From assembly GCA_964019335.1 (NCBI GenBank), contig OZ025648.1, forward strand, positions 124,001 through 188,000: a stretch of 64,000 nucleotides of DNA, written 5' to 3'. The stretch comes from Diplonema japonicum. Its lineage: Eukaryota > Euglenozoa > Diplonemea > Diplonemida > Diplonemidae. Each line of letters starts with the position of its first letter. The first letter of the stretch is position 1. This document shows positions 50,725-61,183 of the stretch, piece after piece. Under the pieces are notes generated by a model. That model searched no databases. It saw only the letters and a program-made list of their open reading frames with translations, and was not told the DNA's origin. A program made the translations under genes and the position numbers.

Positions 50725-51312
50725 TCACAGCTCCTCCTCAAAGATGGTGGCGGTCTTGATGAAGCTGAGCTCCGGGAAAGCCTCCTTGAGGTACTCATTT
50801 CCACGCTTTTGGATTTGCCCCTGGTTGGGCTTCTGCCCGGCCCCTGCGTAGATGCTTGTTACAACATCCATGCCCTCGATAACCTTACCAAAAGGGGGGA
50901 ATCCCATGCCATCCAGGTTTGCGTTGTTCCCGTAGTTGATGAACACCTGCGTGGTGCGTGTGTCCGGACCTGCCTTCGCGAACGAGATGTACCCCTTCTC
51001 GTTGGACACTTCTGCGATGCGCGGGTCGTCCTTAATTTTCTTCGCCTGCCACTCCGTAGCAGCTTCAGCGTCACCGGGGATCCCCCACTGCACAACAAAC
51101 CCAGGAACCACCCTGAAAAACCTTGCTTCGTCCCACACCTTCTGCTCCACGATCTCCTTAAACCTAGCCGCACCCAAAGGGGCCCAATCGGGATGCACTT
51201 CTACCACGAACGACGCATCTTTGTCGGCATCCAGCTGCACATCAAACTTCACCTTGTAGACATTGTCGGCAGCAATGCCCAGGCACAGGGCGGCAAGCAG
51301 GAGCGTTCTCAT
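50725..51312 (-). CDS. Secreted cyclophilin-type peptidyl-prolyl isomerase
   Basis: 195 residues. Signal peptide MRTLLLAALCLGIAAD, then a cyclophilin domain: APLGAARFKEIVEQKVWDEA, FFRVVPGFVVQWGIPGD (the catalytic Arg in FFR), GYISFAKAGPDTRTTQVFIN and GMGFPPFGKVIEGMDVV. The usual Trp that confers cyclosporin sensitivity is not evident. The C terminus FEEEL faintly resembles an ER-retention signal. An ER or secreted folding role is inferred. The ATG at 51312 lies eight nucleotides after CGGCTCAG. Upstream in-frame sequence lacks an ATG close to an acceptor. Confidence 0.93.
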   Translation of the reverse strand: MRTLLLAALCLGIAADNVYKVKFDVQLDADKDASFVVEVHPDWAPLGAARFKEIVEQKVWDEARFFRVVPGFVVQWGIPGDAEAATEWQAKKIKDDPRIAEVSNEKGYISFAKAGPDTRTTQVFINYGNNANLDGMGFPPFGKVIEGMDVVTSIYAGAGQKPNQGQIQKRGNEYLKEAFPELSFIKTATIFEEEL

Positions 51313-51387
51313 TTTGTAGGCTGAGCCGAGGACTATGCTTAAGCAAATGACAAAAAAGGTGAATACAACCAAAGTAATACAAATGTG

Positions 51388-52587
51388 CTACTCACTGTAA
51401 GGCGTGTCACAGACCTGACAAATGGCATCCCCTGCAAGATTTGCGTATAAACAGACAGAGCACTCCCACTCTGGTGCTGGTGGTGCGGCTTCATTAGGAA
51501 GGGGTGTGGGGACCGCTTCCGTAACTGGTGCTGGTGGTTCTATTGGCGGTGTTTCTACTTCAGGTTCTGGTACAAATTCAGGTGTTTTCGGTTCTGGCGC
51601 AACTTCGGGTTCTCTAGATTCTGGTGGTGGGTTAGCTGCCGCTGTTGGAGAGTCGGTGGCTGGGAGGGGCGTCTCATCCTTTTGTTGAGGTCGTTCAGGT
51701 TCAGGTATATCTGCTTCTTTCGTCTGCTCAGTTTTTTCAACATTACTGTTGGGGCTTCCTTCCCGCGAACTCTGCACATCGCTTACTTCCACCTCACCCT
51801 CGCTGATGTCTTCCCTTGCCTCGTGCCCTTCTTTCGCAGCCTGCGTGTCTTGATGCACTGATATCGAAGGGACCATGTCTGGCACGTCACCAACATCGAG
51901 GCCGGGGATGATAGAGGGGAGCAGATCTTCGGCTCCGACTGGTCCATGGAGACCCCCCGACCGCTCGCAGATGGACGACAGGGGCTTCAACAGCTTTTGA
52001 AGGAACGCATGCTGCGCACGGACATCGTCCCATGTGGCGTCGTTGCCGAGCGTTGTGGCAAACCACTTCCCTACTTTCTTTGCGAACTTGAGGTCTGCGG
52101 TGGGCTGCAGGGAAGGTGAAGGCGAACCTGCCCTGCGTGGGGATGCCCTCCGTGTTTCCGCTGCTTTCTTCAGGTAGTCGTAGATTTTGTTGTGCTTCTG
52201 GGTGCGTGCCAGTGCTTGCGGTGTGGCATTTGCTTGGTTCCTGGCACGTAGCCTCGTTTTGGTGTTTTTGACAAGCCACTTCACCACATGGAGATGGTTC
52301 GAAAAGGCCGCTTCATGGAGAGGTGTGTTGTTCCTCTCGCAACGTGCGTGCACACATGCCCCAGCCTCGACAAGGGTCTTCACAACGTTAAGGTGTCCCC
52401 TTGCACAGGCCACGTGTAGTCCTGTTTCGTCGAAGACACCACCTTGGTGCTCCACACGGGCACCTTCCTCTATTGCAGATGTCACGTCCTCCTCGTTCCC
52501 CTCCTTGCAGGCTTGGAACAGTTTGTCGTCTACACGCAGCTCCTGCTTCCGCGTCAACCTGCCTGGCGACCTTGCAGGCGAAGACAT
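51388..52587 (-). CDS. Ankyrin-repeat protein with C-terminal RanBP2-type zinc finger
   Basis: 399 residues, one exon. Ankyrin repeats at about 20-145 (ETGLHVACARGHLNVVKTLV, NTPLHEAAFSNHLHVVKWLV). A helical region at ~170-215, then an acidic Pro/Glu-rich linker (~225-370). The last 25 residues are a RanBP2-type finger: WECSVCLYANLAGDAICQVC. Such fingers bind ubiquitin or single-stranded RNA. The combination suggests an adaptor. ATG at 52587. Confidence 0.9.
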   Translation of the reverse strand: MSSPARSPGRLTRKQELRVDDKLFQACKEGNEEDVTSAIEEGARVEHQGGVFDETGLHVACARGHLNVVKTLVEAGACVHARCERNNTPLHEAAFSNHLHVVKWLVKNTKTRLRARNQANATPQALARTQKHNKIYDYLKKAAETRRASPRRAGSPSPSLQPTADLKFAKKVGKWFATTLGNDATWDDVRAQHAFLQKLLKPLSSICERSGGLHGPVGAEDLLPSIIPGLDVGDVPDMVPSISVHQDTQAAKEGHEAREDISEGEVEVSDVQSSREGSPNSNVEKTEQTKEADIPEPERPQQKDETPLPATDSPTAAANPPPESREPEVAPEPKTPEFVPEPEVETPPIEPPAPVTEAVPTPLPNEAAPPAPEWECSVCLYANLAGDAICQVCDTPYSE

Positions 52588-52733
52588 GGATGGGTCTGTG
52601 TTTCTCCCCCTTCGTTTATATTAAAAAAAAAAAAGACAAATGTCATCAATCAAAAAAAAATTTATGAGTTAAAGGAGGCCGGTGTTGGCGGCGCCCTTGT
52701 TTAAAAAAAAAAAAAAATAACAACCGTGTAACA

Positions 52734-53195
52734 TTAATAAGAGTCCCTTGGGACCTTCAGCAGCACGTTCATGTACTCGTAGAAGGACAGGCGGTCCTTC
52801 CCAGAGAGGCCTGTGGCGTACATAATGTGGTCGAACTCCCTCTCGCGAAGGGAGCTTCCTGCCAGAAGACAGGCTTGCTTGAGCTCGTCCACGTATATGT
52901 ACCCGGTGTCGTACTCATCTAGTATTTTAAACAGGTTGATGAGCTCCGTTCGCTCGTTTTCAGGTTCAGGAGGTGCTTGTATCCGGGCCATCATGTCAAG
53001 TATGCTTGGGAAGTTGATATACCCGTCGATGTTGTACTCAGGCACCAGATCGTCCAGCACATCCGGCACAATGCTCAACCCCGTCAGCCTGATGTAGTCA
53101 CCCAGACTGTCAACCGACAGCAGGTCCTTCTTGTTCCCCAGCTTCGAGAATGCGTCCTCGTACTTCCTCATCTGTTTGCTTGTTATACCCAACAT
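52734..53195 (-). CDS. EF-hand (calmodulin/myosin light chain-like) protein
   Basis: 153 residues with the length and four-hand layout of calmodulin relatives (KYEDAFSKLGNKKDLLSVDS, LINLFKILDEYDTGYIYVDE, GLSGKDRLSFYEYMNVLLKV). The Ca-binding loops are degenerate: only the third (DEYDTGYIYVDE) keeps most acidic positions. It therefore resembles myosin essential light chains more than calmodulin. The ATG follows an A-rich leader and a short GGTGGAAGAGG stretch. The stop is close to the downstream ankyrin gene's leader. Confidence 0.85.
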   Translation of the reverse strand: MLGITSKQMRKYEDAFSKLGNKKDLLSVDSLGDYIRLTGLSIVPDVLDDLVPEYNIDGYINFPSILDMMARIQAPPEPENERTELINLFKILDEYDTGYIYVDELKQACLLAGSSLREREFDHIMYATGLSGKDRLSFYEYMNVLLKVPRDSY

Positions 53196-53396
53196 TGCTC
53201 CTCTTCCACCCTCCTTTTTTCTTTTTTTTTTAAACCGTCCAAGAGCGGGAAAAAGAAAAAAAAAGAAAAAAGAAAAAAAAAAAATAAAGGAAGGACAACA
53301 AACTCCGGAAGGAACAACACCCGTGCGATCTAGCGACCCCGGACGTTTTCTTTTTCGCTTTCCGAGTCTTTTTTTCTTCTTCGTTTTCGTTTTTTT

Positions 53397-54497
53397 TCAT
53401 TCGATAAGGTCGAAGGTAGTCTCCCCTTTTTCGGTTCCGTTGACGATGATGGCGACCTTGTGCTCGCCTGTGTAGTGCTTCCGCGTGCTAAGGTCAGCGA
53501 AGGTGTGCCGTTTGGTGACCTTGCCGCTGACCCCAGCACGTCTTTCGCTAAGCTTGAAGACCTTCCTGCTGAGACGGCCGTTCTTCTTCCTGTAATAAAC
53601 ACCGTACTCAAGACGGACAGGTGCTGATGACTCGTCAGAGCTGTCGGGAAGCTTCATGTTGAACGTGATTTCCCCAGCTTCACCAATCTCAATCTTTTTA
53701 GGGTGCATGGCCAGCTTCGTGATCTTGATATCTGTGGAGTCGGCGAACCCGAAGAGGGACATCGCCTCAGGGTTACCACTTTTGAGAAGCGTGCGCAGGC
53801 CGTGTTTTATAACCCATGTGGTGTGTTGTGAAGATGTGCTTTCTTTCCATTCCTTTGCCAGCTGTAAAGCCAATTCGGGGTGGTCTTTGGAAATGTCATT
53901 TAAGTTGTTCGCTACTGATCTCCTTACAGTTTCTTCCGTGTCGTCTTTCAACAGAGTCAGGATCGGTATCACTTGTGAGGCGTCTTGTTGCAGTTCTGGG
54001 AGCCCTGCAGCCCATGGCAGGCGAGGGCGGCAGCCTTCTGAAGCAAGCCTGCGAACGTGGACATTATCACTTTCCGCCCATTTCATCATTTGAAGCATCA
54101 TCTTGTCCTTGTTTTTTAAGATGAAGGGTCGTACGGCAAATTCCGAGCTGGAGTTTTTTGTGAAGCTTTCAAGACCGTCCATTGCAACGGCCCAGTTTTC
54201 CAGCCCGTCGGGGTGCCTTCCTATAAACTCTGGGAAACACATTCCTTGCAGCCCTGTGAATTGTTTCGACACCGGTTTTAATATTTTAATGGATTCTGCA
54301 AAGTCTTTTGGTAGTACCTCTCGTAGTGAATCGGCTACGTGTGCTACCCTGCTCTTCAGTTCCCTGTCGTCCCATGTGTCGTCAAGAATAGTTTTGACAA
54401 GATGTTGTTTAGAGAGGTTGTTGTAACTCTCACCGACTGCTTTCGCAACGCTTGCGACAAACTTTCCATTCAAAACATGCTTTAAAGCCTCAGGCAT
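53397..54497 (-). CDS. alkC: AlkC-type DNA alkylation repair glycosylase, bacterial type
   Basis: 366 residues. The HEAT-like repeat core has the AlkC hallmarks: SSEFAVRPFILKNKDKMMLQ, DNVHVRRLASEGCRPRLPWA and ETVRRSVANNLNDISKDHPE. A C-terminal Ig-like domain (HPKKIEIGEAGEITFNMKLP ... GRLSRKVFKL ... RKHYTGEHKVAIIVNG) is also present in long bacterial AlkC proteins. These enzymes excise 3-methyladenine-type lesions. AlkC is known as a bacterial family, so this looks like horizontal transfer that has gained euglenozoan gene context; no intron is seen. The immediate neighbours are eukaryotic genes on the same strand, arguing against contamination. Confidence 0.93.
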   Translation of the reverse strand: MPEALKHVLNGKFVASVAKAVGESYNNLSKQHLVKTILDDTWDDRELKSRVAHVADSLREVLPKDFAESIKILKPVSKQFTGLQGMCFPEFIGRHPDGLENWAVAMDGLESFTKNSSSEFAVRPFILKNKDKMMLQMMKWAESDNVHVRRLASEGCRPRLPWAAGLPELQQDASQVIPILTLLKDDTEETVRRSVANNLNDISKDHPELALQLAKEWKESTSSQHTTWVIKHGLRTLLKSGNPEAMSLFGFADSTDIKITKLAMHPKKIEIGEAGEITFNMKLPDSSDESSAPVRLEYGVYYRKKNGRLSRKVFKLSERRAGVSGKVTKRHTFADLSTRKHYTGEHKVAIIVNGTEKGETTFDLIE

Positions 54498-55157
54498 TGT
54501 TAGCTAGTGTGTCCTGGTGGAAATAAAAGGGTTTTGTGAAGTCGGAAAAGGAGAAGAACAACAAAGACCAAAAAAAAAGGGGGGGGGAATCATACACAGC
54601 ACAGCTCACCGAAAGAGGGACATCCCCCTCGGCTTTTGCGAAACTTATCACCCCTTGATATGCTGCGTATGAATTATAGCTAGCAAGGGAATAAAGAAGA
54701 AGAAGAAAAAGGAGAGAAAAAGAAAATTGGAATGAATGAAAGGAGAGGGCTCGCCTACGTTTTATTTATAACTGTAACTGTTCTTTTGCCCCCCCTGCAA
54801 TCTTTCGATTTCCCGCCCTTATTTTCTTCTTCTTCTTCTTCTTTTTCTTTTCAGGGAAGGGAGGGGTTTCCCCCCCCCTCATTTTGAGTATAATAACAAC
54901 AAAGAAAAGAAGACATAAAGCTTCTGCGACAAAACACTTTCTTTTTTGTTTTCTTTTTTTTTTTTTAATTACTGGTTTAGTTTTCTTCTTAGAACAGAAC
55001 CTTTTTCAGCTTCTAATGTTTTCTTTTCTTTTTTTTCAAATTGTTTTGATTGTATTTCTAGGGGAGGAATAAAGGGAAAAAAAAAAAAAAGAAAAAAAAA
55101 AGAAAAAGAAAAAAGAAGAAAACACACACACACACACACAAGGAACCATAAAATACT

Positions 55158-55197
<40 letters not shown>

Positions 55198-55482
55198 ACA
55201 AACATATTCTCTTTCGAGACAAATCAGTTACAGCATAGTCAGGAATTCCTCGCTATTGGAAAAGAAGTAATATTGAGTCTGTAGGAGTGAGTCTAGTCAG
55301 GCGAACACTAGAGGTCTTCCCCATGCCTGACTACGTTCGATAGGCAAACTGTGGAAAATCTCGACCTAGAGAGGTAAGCCAACTAAAAGAAGAATACACA
55401 AAAAAAAAAAGTCGGGGACCTAACATTTGTTTGTGCACACGGCAATTATGAGAAAACTGCATTGCTACAAATGAAGGGAATG

Positions 55483-55514
<32 letters not shown>

Positions 55515-55581
55515 AGTTTTGCAACTCTGAAGAGAACAGATATAGCGTGCACTGTTGTAATAACGCCTTTTCTTCACCAGT

Positions 55582-55617
<36 letters not shown>

Positions 55618-56192
55618 CACCCAGGTGAAGAATGGAGATCTGGGAAGCGGCTTTACAATGAGTAGGGGGGGGGGAAGAAAAAAAAGGGGGAAATAGGACG
55701 GCTTTGTTAGTTGCTTCATAAGCCACCCGGCATATGAGCAACTAGCAAATGGAATCTTCCCTCTTCTGCACTGAAGGATCGCGATGCTCTGTCACTCTTT
55801 TCTCCGCGTTGCCTTTCAAGTACACTCCTTGGATTAGTTTTCATGCACTTGAAGGACAGTTAAAAAAAAAAAAAAAAAGAAGAAAAAAAAAGATTGCGGG
55901 CACCGACTAAGTCGTTCCTTTGTCCCGATGACGTTTCGTTTTTAACACAAAGGTTAACAAAAAAAAAAAGAGTCGGTTTGTTGTCGTTTGTGCACAGCCG
56001 GGATTAACCTGTAGAAAGATAAGCCCAGCAATGCCACACTACCCCTTTTAGCACTAACAATTCATTATCTATATATTGCTTTTTCTTATTCATGCAAAAA
56101 TAAAATAAAATAAAATAAATAAACAGGCGAGATTCTCTTTTGATAACTACAATAACAGGTGCCTTCTGTTATATATCATAAAAAAAAAAAAA
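54498..56192. other. Gene-poor homopolymer-rich spacer
   Basis: Includes A runs at 55160-55195, 55483-55512 and 55586-55616 and a (CA)n at 55122-55140. About 56139-56172 (TTGATAACTACAATAACAGG...) repeats a segment near 14242. No gene is seen. Confidence 0.5.
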
Positions 56193-56834
56193 GGCTATTT
56201 ATTAAGTGAAAATAAGATAGCATTATTTCACGCGTGGTGGCAGGGGGTTTAACGAGTAAAAAGCTACGAGTTAAACCTGCCACCACAAGTGGAATAATGC
56301 TCTTATTTTCACTCATACGTTGTTTTATTTAACAAGAGCCGGGTTTGAAAGGGTGGGAGGTTACAGGGTTACAACAAGTGAAAAGTGGGATTGGGTTACA
56401 GGGTGTGGGAGTTACACCGTCGCTAAATTTCAGTTTGTGCGACAGTTTGTCCAAACATGCAAGCTGCATATGCCTGACGCACTATGTTGTTGCTGAATTT
56501 CATTGCCAGATACTCTTTCATTTGTTCCTGACTAAACACCGAAGCTTTTTTCACCTCATGGGCTTCTTCAAAAGAAGTGCAACCCTGGGAAAGCTCTGCA
56601 TTCTTTTACCGAAGTTTCGTTGGATGATGGCGTTTATCTTGCTGTAACTTGCCCTAAACCTAGGTGGAATAGGTGAAATTAGGCCCAGGAGTGAAATAAT
56701 GTTACATTATTTCACGCTCGAACATTATTTCACTCCTGGGCCTAATTCAAGGTAAACTGGGAGTGAAAATAAAGCTGGGAGTGACATAAAGTAAAATCTT
56801 ATTTTCATTCCCACCCTTGAAAACCCGGCTCGAG
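56193..56834 (-). mobile_element. Palindromic-word element C
   Basis: Begins GGCTATTTATTAAG, the same terminal word as the other elements but inverted. A near-perfect hairpin of about 110 bp follows (56205-56316; arms AGTGAAAATAAGA...CATTATTTCAC...GGTGGCAGG and their complements). The TIR-bounded body has ends GAGCCGGGTTT / AAACCCGGCTC at about 56334 and 56822. Inside, the word CATTATTTCAC appears in both orientations (56700-56735). A + strand open frame (56345-56647) crosses the body but has no recognisable family. Confidence 0.65.
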
Positions 56835-57389
56835 TTATATAAAAAAAAAAAAAAAAATAAATAAAAATGGGGCATTGATTGCAACAGGAAGAGAGAGAAA
56901 AAAAAAAAAAAAGAAAGAAAGTAAATGGAAACAAAGGTTTTTCTTTTTTTTTTTTTTTTTTTCTTTTTTTTTTTCCTGTTCTTTTCTTGAATTCAAACAT
57001 TTAACCATCAACCAACGAACGGGCTTAAACGGCACTGGGCACCCTAGAAGAGTCCATGCTTTTGGTCAGTGTTGCCCCTCCAGGGTAAAAAATAAAATAA
57101 TAAAAAAATAAAAAATACCCGTTTTGGTATGTGGTTACATGTATACATAGGAGGACTTACCGGAATAGGGGTGGGACTGATGTATGTTGACAACAAAGGG
57201 TAGCATAACCCATCAAAGTTGCTGTGTTTTTGTATCAGTATATGGATAAATTGGGGGGGGGGGGGGGGGGGGAGAGAGTTCGGGTCGGGGGGCAGGGGAG
57301 AGTAGCTACAGTGAAAAGTGGGTGAGCAATATATGCTCAGTACCTCCATCCACCCGTATTCACCCCCTGATAACCCCCTTCTGTTTCTT

Positions 57390-57425
<36 letters not shown>
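56835..57425. other. Spacer
   Basis: Poly-A/T blocks, a G run at 57254-57272 and a T run at 57390-57423 directly downstream of the next gene's stop. No gene. Confidence 0.4.
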
Positions 57426-57427
<2 letters not shown>

Positions 57428-57713
57428 ATAGTTGGTCGATGAAGAAGGTAACCCTCCTTCCTGTACCCTTCCGGGGAAGCCTCTTTTTCCTGCAGATTTT
57501 TGTTTTCAAGATGCTCTTCGGTGGTGTGTCCTCGTAGCTCTCCCCTTCGCTGCTGTAGAGCCATTCCCTCTCAGACGAGTTCAGCGACGATACCTCGTTT
57601 GCAGGGCTCTCGGACCTGACCGCCTGCCGGGTGCTGCTCACCCTCTTTTCCTGCATAGCCCCCAGCCTGTTCAGGAGCATACCCATCATTTCCACACACT
57701 CCTTGCGCGACAT
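57426..57713 (-). CDS. Small protein with SILK and RVxF PP1-docking motifs, copy 1
   Basis: 95 residues. The ATG at 57713 is five nucleotides after TTCTAACCAG. The C-terminal third has PPKSILKTK followed 18 residues later by GRRVTFF. These are the SILK and RVxF motifs that bind the catalytic subunit of protein phosphatase 1, in the N-to-C order found in known regulators. The rest is Ser/Glu-rich and likely disordered (SSLNSSEREWLYSSEGESYE). A PP1 regulator or inhibitor role is inferred. The 3' part is duplicated at 63903-64000. Confidence 0.8.
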
Positions 57714-58594
57714 GTTTTCTGGTTAGAAACGACCTGAGAGTGAAGAGGTTAATCAGGGAGAGAACTTAATAAGAAGCTTTGAACATAAAGGGAGGAAGAA
57801 TAAGAAAGGAGAGAGATGGGCAAAGCAGGGAGGGGTGTCTTTGGAAAGAATGAAAAAAGGAAAAAAAAAAAAAAAAAAAAAGAAAGGCCAACACGTGTCA
57901 CCTCATATGGTTTGTCTGGAATAGAATAAATAAATAAAATAAAAAAAAAAACCATAATTCTGCTGTGGGGGGAACACAGTACCCCATAGGTGTGGTGGAT
58001 AAGGCTATAGTAGTGGTAGCTTACTATGACCGGTGGGGGGGTATTTTTTTTTTTTTTAGCAGCAACCTCCTTAGGTTGGCTGCAGATATTGTGTGAACCA
58101 CGAGAATATAAGCATAAGGAAATAACTAACAAAATAGAAAAAAAGAAAAAAAAAACCCAGACGTCTTTTAGTTGATTCGTTTCTACACCACCTTTTAAGT
58201 AATCAAGGAAAGGAGAAAATTCAAAAGAAGAAAGTGAACTAGGGGGGGAGGGGGGGGATCAGGACCGCAAAAAAAAAAATTATTTCTCATTTTTTTTTTT
58301 TTTTTTTTTTTTGTATTCTACACAACGGGATAATTCGTGTTTTTTCCCATAAATAAAATCTTAAACCGCTTGGCTCCACCATGTGTCTATTTAAGACCTC
58401 TGAGCTTGTTTTGTTGGGTGCATCCTGTCAAAACCCTGTTATTAATCGCAGCGTGCGCCAAAGGGGTGGTATCACGTTTTCTTCTTTCATGGTCTACAAC
58501 ACCACAGGTGCTCTTATCCCTCAGAGACAAAAAGACGCCTTTTACGAGATTTTATTTTTGGGATTAATAAAAAAAAAAAAAAAAAAAAAATCTT
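57714..58594. other. Spacer
   Basis: Homopolymer-rich. A mixed-composition stretch at 58340-58560 gives overlapping + strand ORFs without family resemblance. Confidence 0.4.
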
Positions 58595-58668
58595 ATTTCA
58601 CTCTTCGTCATTTTCTTCACTCACTAGGGGCCTCATTATTTAACGCGAAATGGCCATTATTTTAACTA

Positions 58669-59991
58669 CCGGATTTGTCTGATATTGTTCAGTTTAATAA
58701 TGGTCTGGGGATTTAGTGTACTGTATAAATTATGTACCTTTTTCGGATTTTGGACCCAACTTGGGACTTTTTACAGAACAATACAAAAAACTATTTTAAT
58801 TATTTTTGGCCTGACCCCCCTCCCCCCCAGGACAGGCCCCACTAAAATCAAAGCCACGTTTGTGGTGTACAAGATCTACTTTTTGGTTTCCATTTTCAAA
58901 ACAAGGTACGCGGACGCCCTGAAGGCCCAGATAAAGAAAGAGCGGAAAAGACACAGAAGAGAAGCCCTTCTTACTGCTGTTGGTCCGGCTTCTGTTCCCG
59001 TTAGTCCTGTTGCCGCGCCTGGTGCTTCTGTTGTTGCCGGTCCTGTGGTTTCTGTTGTCGGTCCCGTTGCTTCTGTTGCCAACCCCGTGCCTCCCCTGCT
59101 GCCCCGACACCTTCACAGATTGCAAAATCAGCAATGCTAGAGGTTGACAAAAGGACAAAGATTATGCGTCCTTTTGTTCTTGCCTGGGGTGTCGAGGCTT
59201 ACCGCAAGCTAACAATCCGGGCAGGGTTCGCTTACCTTTTTAACGATCTCCCACCCGGGTCTGCATCCGTGACCCCGCCCACTGAGGACGTTCCTGCGCC
59301 CTCGCCTGGCCCTCCGCCCCCGCCTTCCGAGGTCGAGCTGGTTCGAGAAGCTGGGTGCAGATGCAGGAATTGACCCGATGGAGATTGATCCATTGGAGCC
59401 ATTGGGACTGTCGGTCGACCCGGAACCAGCACCCGAAGACCCGGACATTGAGATCACTGAGATGTTCAGCAGGCTGGGCACCTCGACATAGAGGCCATTT
59501 CTGATGCGCCTTCTTCTGACGAAGAAGCAGAAGAAGAAGAAATGCCTGACCAAGAAGCCTCAGCCCCAAGCCAAGCAGCGGCACCAAGCCAAGTGACCCC
59601 AAGCCAGCGAACGAACAACGTGACGAGGGTGCCCTGCAGCGCAACCCTCAAGCAGGTTAGAAAGGAGACCAGTGTGGGAGTGCACGGAATGCTCTGGTGA
59701 GCATGACATGAGCCCCCGCGGGAGGGTCTGCCCGTCCTGCGACTATGTGGTGTGCTTTACGTGCAGGACTGGGCAATAGTGAACTAGAATTGCGGTAATA
59801 CCACCCCCCCTCCCCGGCTGGGTATTTTGTTTTTGTCTTGGGATTTTTATTTTTAGGGATATTTTCTGGGATTTGTTTTATTTTTGTAATTTTTATGTTC
59901 TGTTTTAATGGTTCTGTAAATATTATGTACCTTTTTCGAATTTTTTGCCCAATTTGGGACTTTTCACATAACAAAAAAAGTACAAATCCGG
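58669..59991 (+). mobile_element. 1.32-kb nested DNA transposon-like insert with TA target duplication
   Basis: Terminal inverted repeats CCGGATTTGT (58669-58678) and ACAAATCCGG (59982-59991) are flanked by TA. The subterminal sequence ATTATGTACCTTTTTCG occurs in direct orientation near both ends (58731 and 59925). The interior is GC-richer and coding-like on the + strand. Confidence 0.7.
58860..59780 (+). pseudogene. Broken ORF of the nested insert with C-terminal zinc finger
   Basis: Coding-like stretches in shifting + frames: KTRYADALKAQIKKERKRHR (58900s), GADAGIDPMEIDPLEPLGLS to a TAG at 59488, an acidic/Ser-rich stretch (DAPSSDEEAEEEEMPDQEAS), and a final Cys-rich motif ECTECSGEHDMSPRGRVCPS, CDYVVCFTC to a TAG at 59777. 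The finger spacing is like that of piggyBac C termini and of the element protein at 44728-45519. Frame changes show decay, or missed introns. Confidence 0.5.
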
Positions 59992-60426
59992 TAGTTAAAT
60001 AATGAGATTTTGCAGTTAGATTGATGGGGCTTCAGAGTGAAAAAAATAGGTTTTGTCGTGGAAAAAAATGTACCCAACCCCTTAAAAAATCCTTTTGGGG
60101 TGGGGGTATTTTGACTATCTTTGGCCATCTGAGGCCATTCCAGTCCTTAAAAGTGGGAATAAGTGCTTTGCTTCCGCTTAAAATGCCACGGCGAAATAGC
60201 TACCCATATTACCTTAGGAAAACCCCCAAAAAGGCTGACCTGCGTGAAAAAAAAAAAACAGCAGTGCAAGCAGTGAAGAGTGAGTGACTCAAATGACGAA
60301 GAGTGAAATAAAACGACTTACTGCCGCCAAATGAGCCATTATTTAACACTCGTTACCGTTTTTTTTTAAATTCGGGGAACTCGAGTTAAATAATGACTCA
60401 TAATTTGTTGGCAATAAATAGCTATT

Positions 60427-60464
60427 ATTAAATATCCCAGGTCTACAACGAGAAAGTTCACAAA

Positions 60465-60496
<32 letters not shown>

Positions 60497-60714
60497 AGAA
60501 AAGACGGACTGACCCCATATAAATAAGACAAGGGCCTGGTCAGCCCACTGTGCAATAGTATACGAGAGCCACGCTCACCGTGTTTTTTTCTTTTTTTTTT
60601 TCTTTCTTCTTCTCCCCGTTTTTCACATTTCTTTCTTCTTTCTTTCTCTTCTTTTTTTTCTTTCTTCTCCCATTTATTTTTTCTGTTTTCTTTTTCGTGG
60701 CACAACCGCATTTC

Positions 60715-60758
<44 letters not shown>

Positions 60759-60988
60759 ATTTTCTTTTTTTTTTTTACATTGTATTGTTAACCCTTCGAA
60801 AAAAGAGCTAAAAAAAAAGCTGGTAACTTACCAGAAGGTTATTTCTTGTCCCACAACAACCTGCAAACCCGGGGTTGTGTGTAACGGTGTTTTACTGTTT
60901 TTTTTTTTTTTTAAAGCTATTTTCTTTGGGGTCTAACCTAGAATCAAGCAGCTTTTAAAATACGGTATAATATTCATTTGCGCACGGG

Positions 60989-61022
<34 letters not shown>

Positions 61023-61124
61023 AGAAGCTTTAGGCGGGGAATAATATCTTTTTTTTTTTTCTTTCATTCTTTCTTTCTTTTTCTTTTTTCTTTTTTTTTT
61101 TTTTTGAACGATAACAGAAGAAGG

Positions 61125-61183
<59 letters not shown>

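Larger units (their letters stand above)
58595..60426 (+). mobile_element. Palindromic-word element D, carrying a nested insertion
   Basis: The shell (58595-58668 plus 59992-60426) matches element B almost base for base. It has the same inverted ends ATTTCACTCTTCGTCATTTT / AAATGACGAAGAGTGAAAT, the word CATTATTTAACG, the same right-hand hairpin and the end GGCAATAAATAGC. Where B has an intact TTAACTAGTTAA, D has TTTAACTA-[insert]-TAGTTAAA. Confidence 0.75.

Noticed and set aside
53397-54497. Bacterial contamination as source of AlkC
   Set aside because: The gene is continuous with flanking eukaryotic genes, on the same strand and with similar spacer composition.
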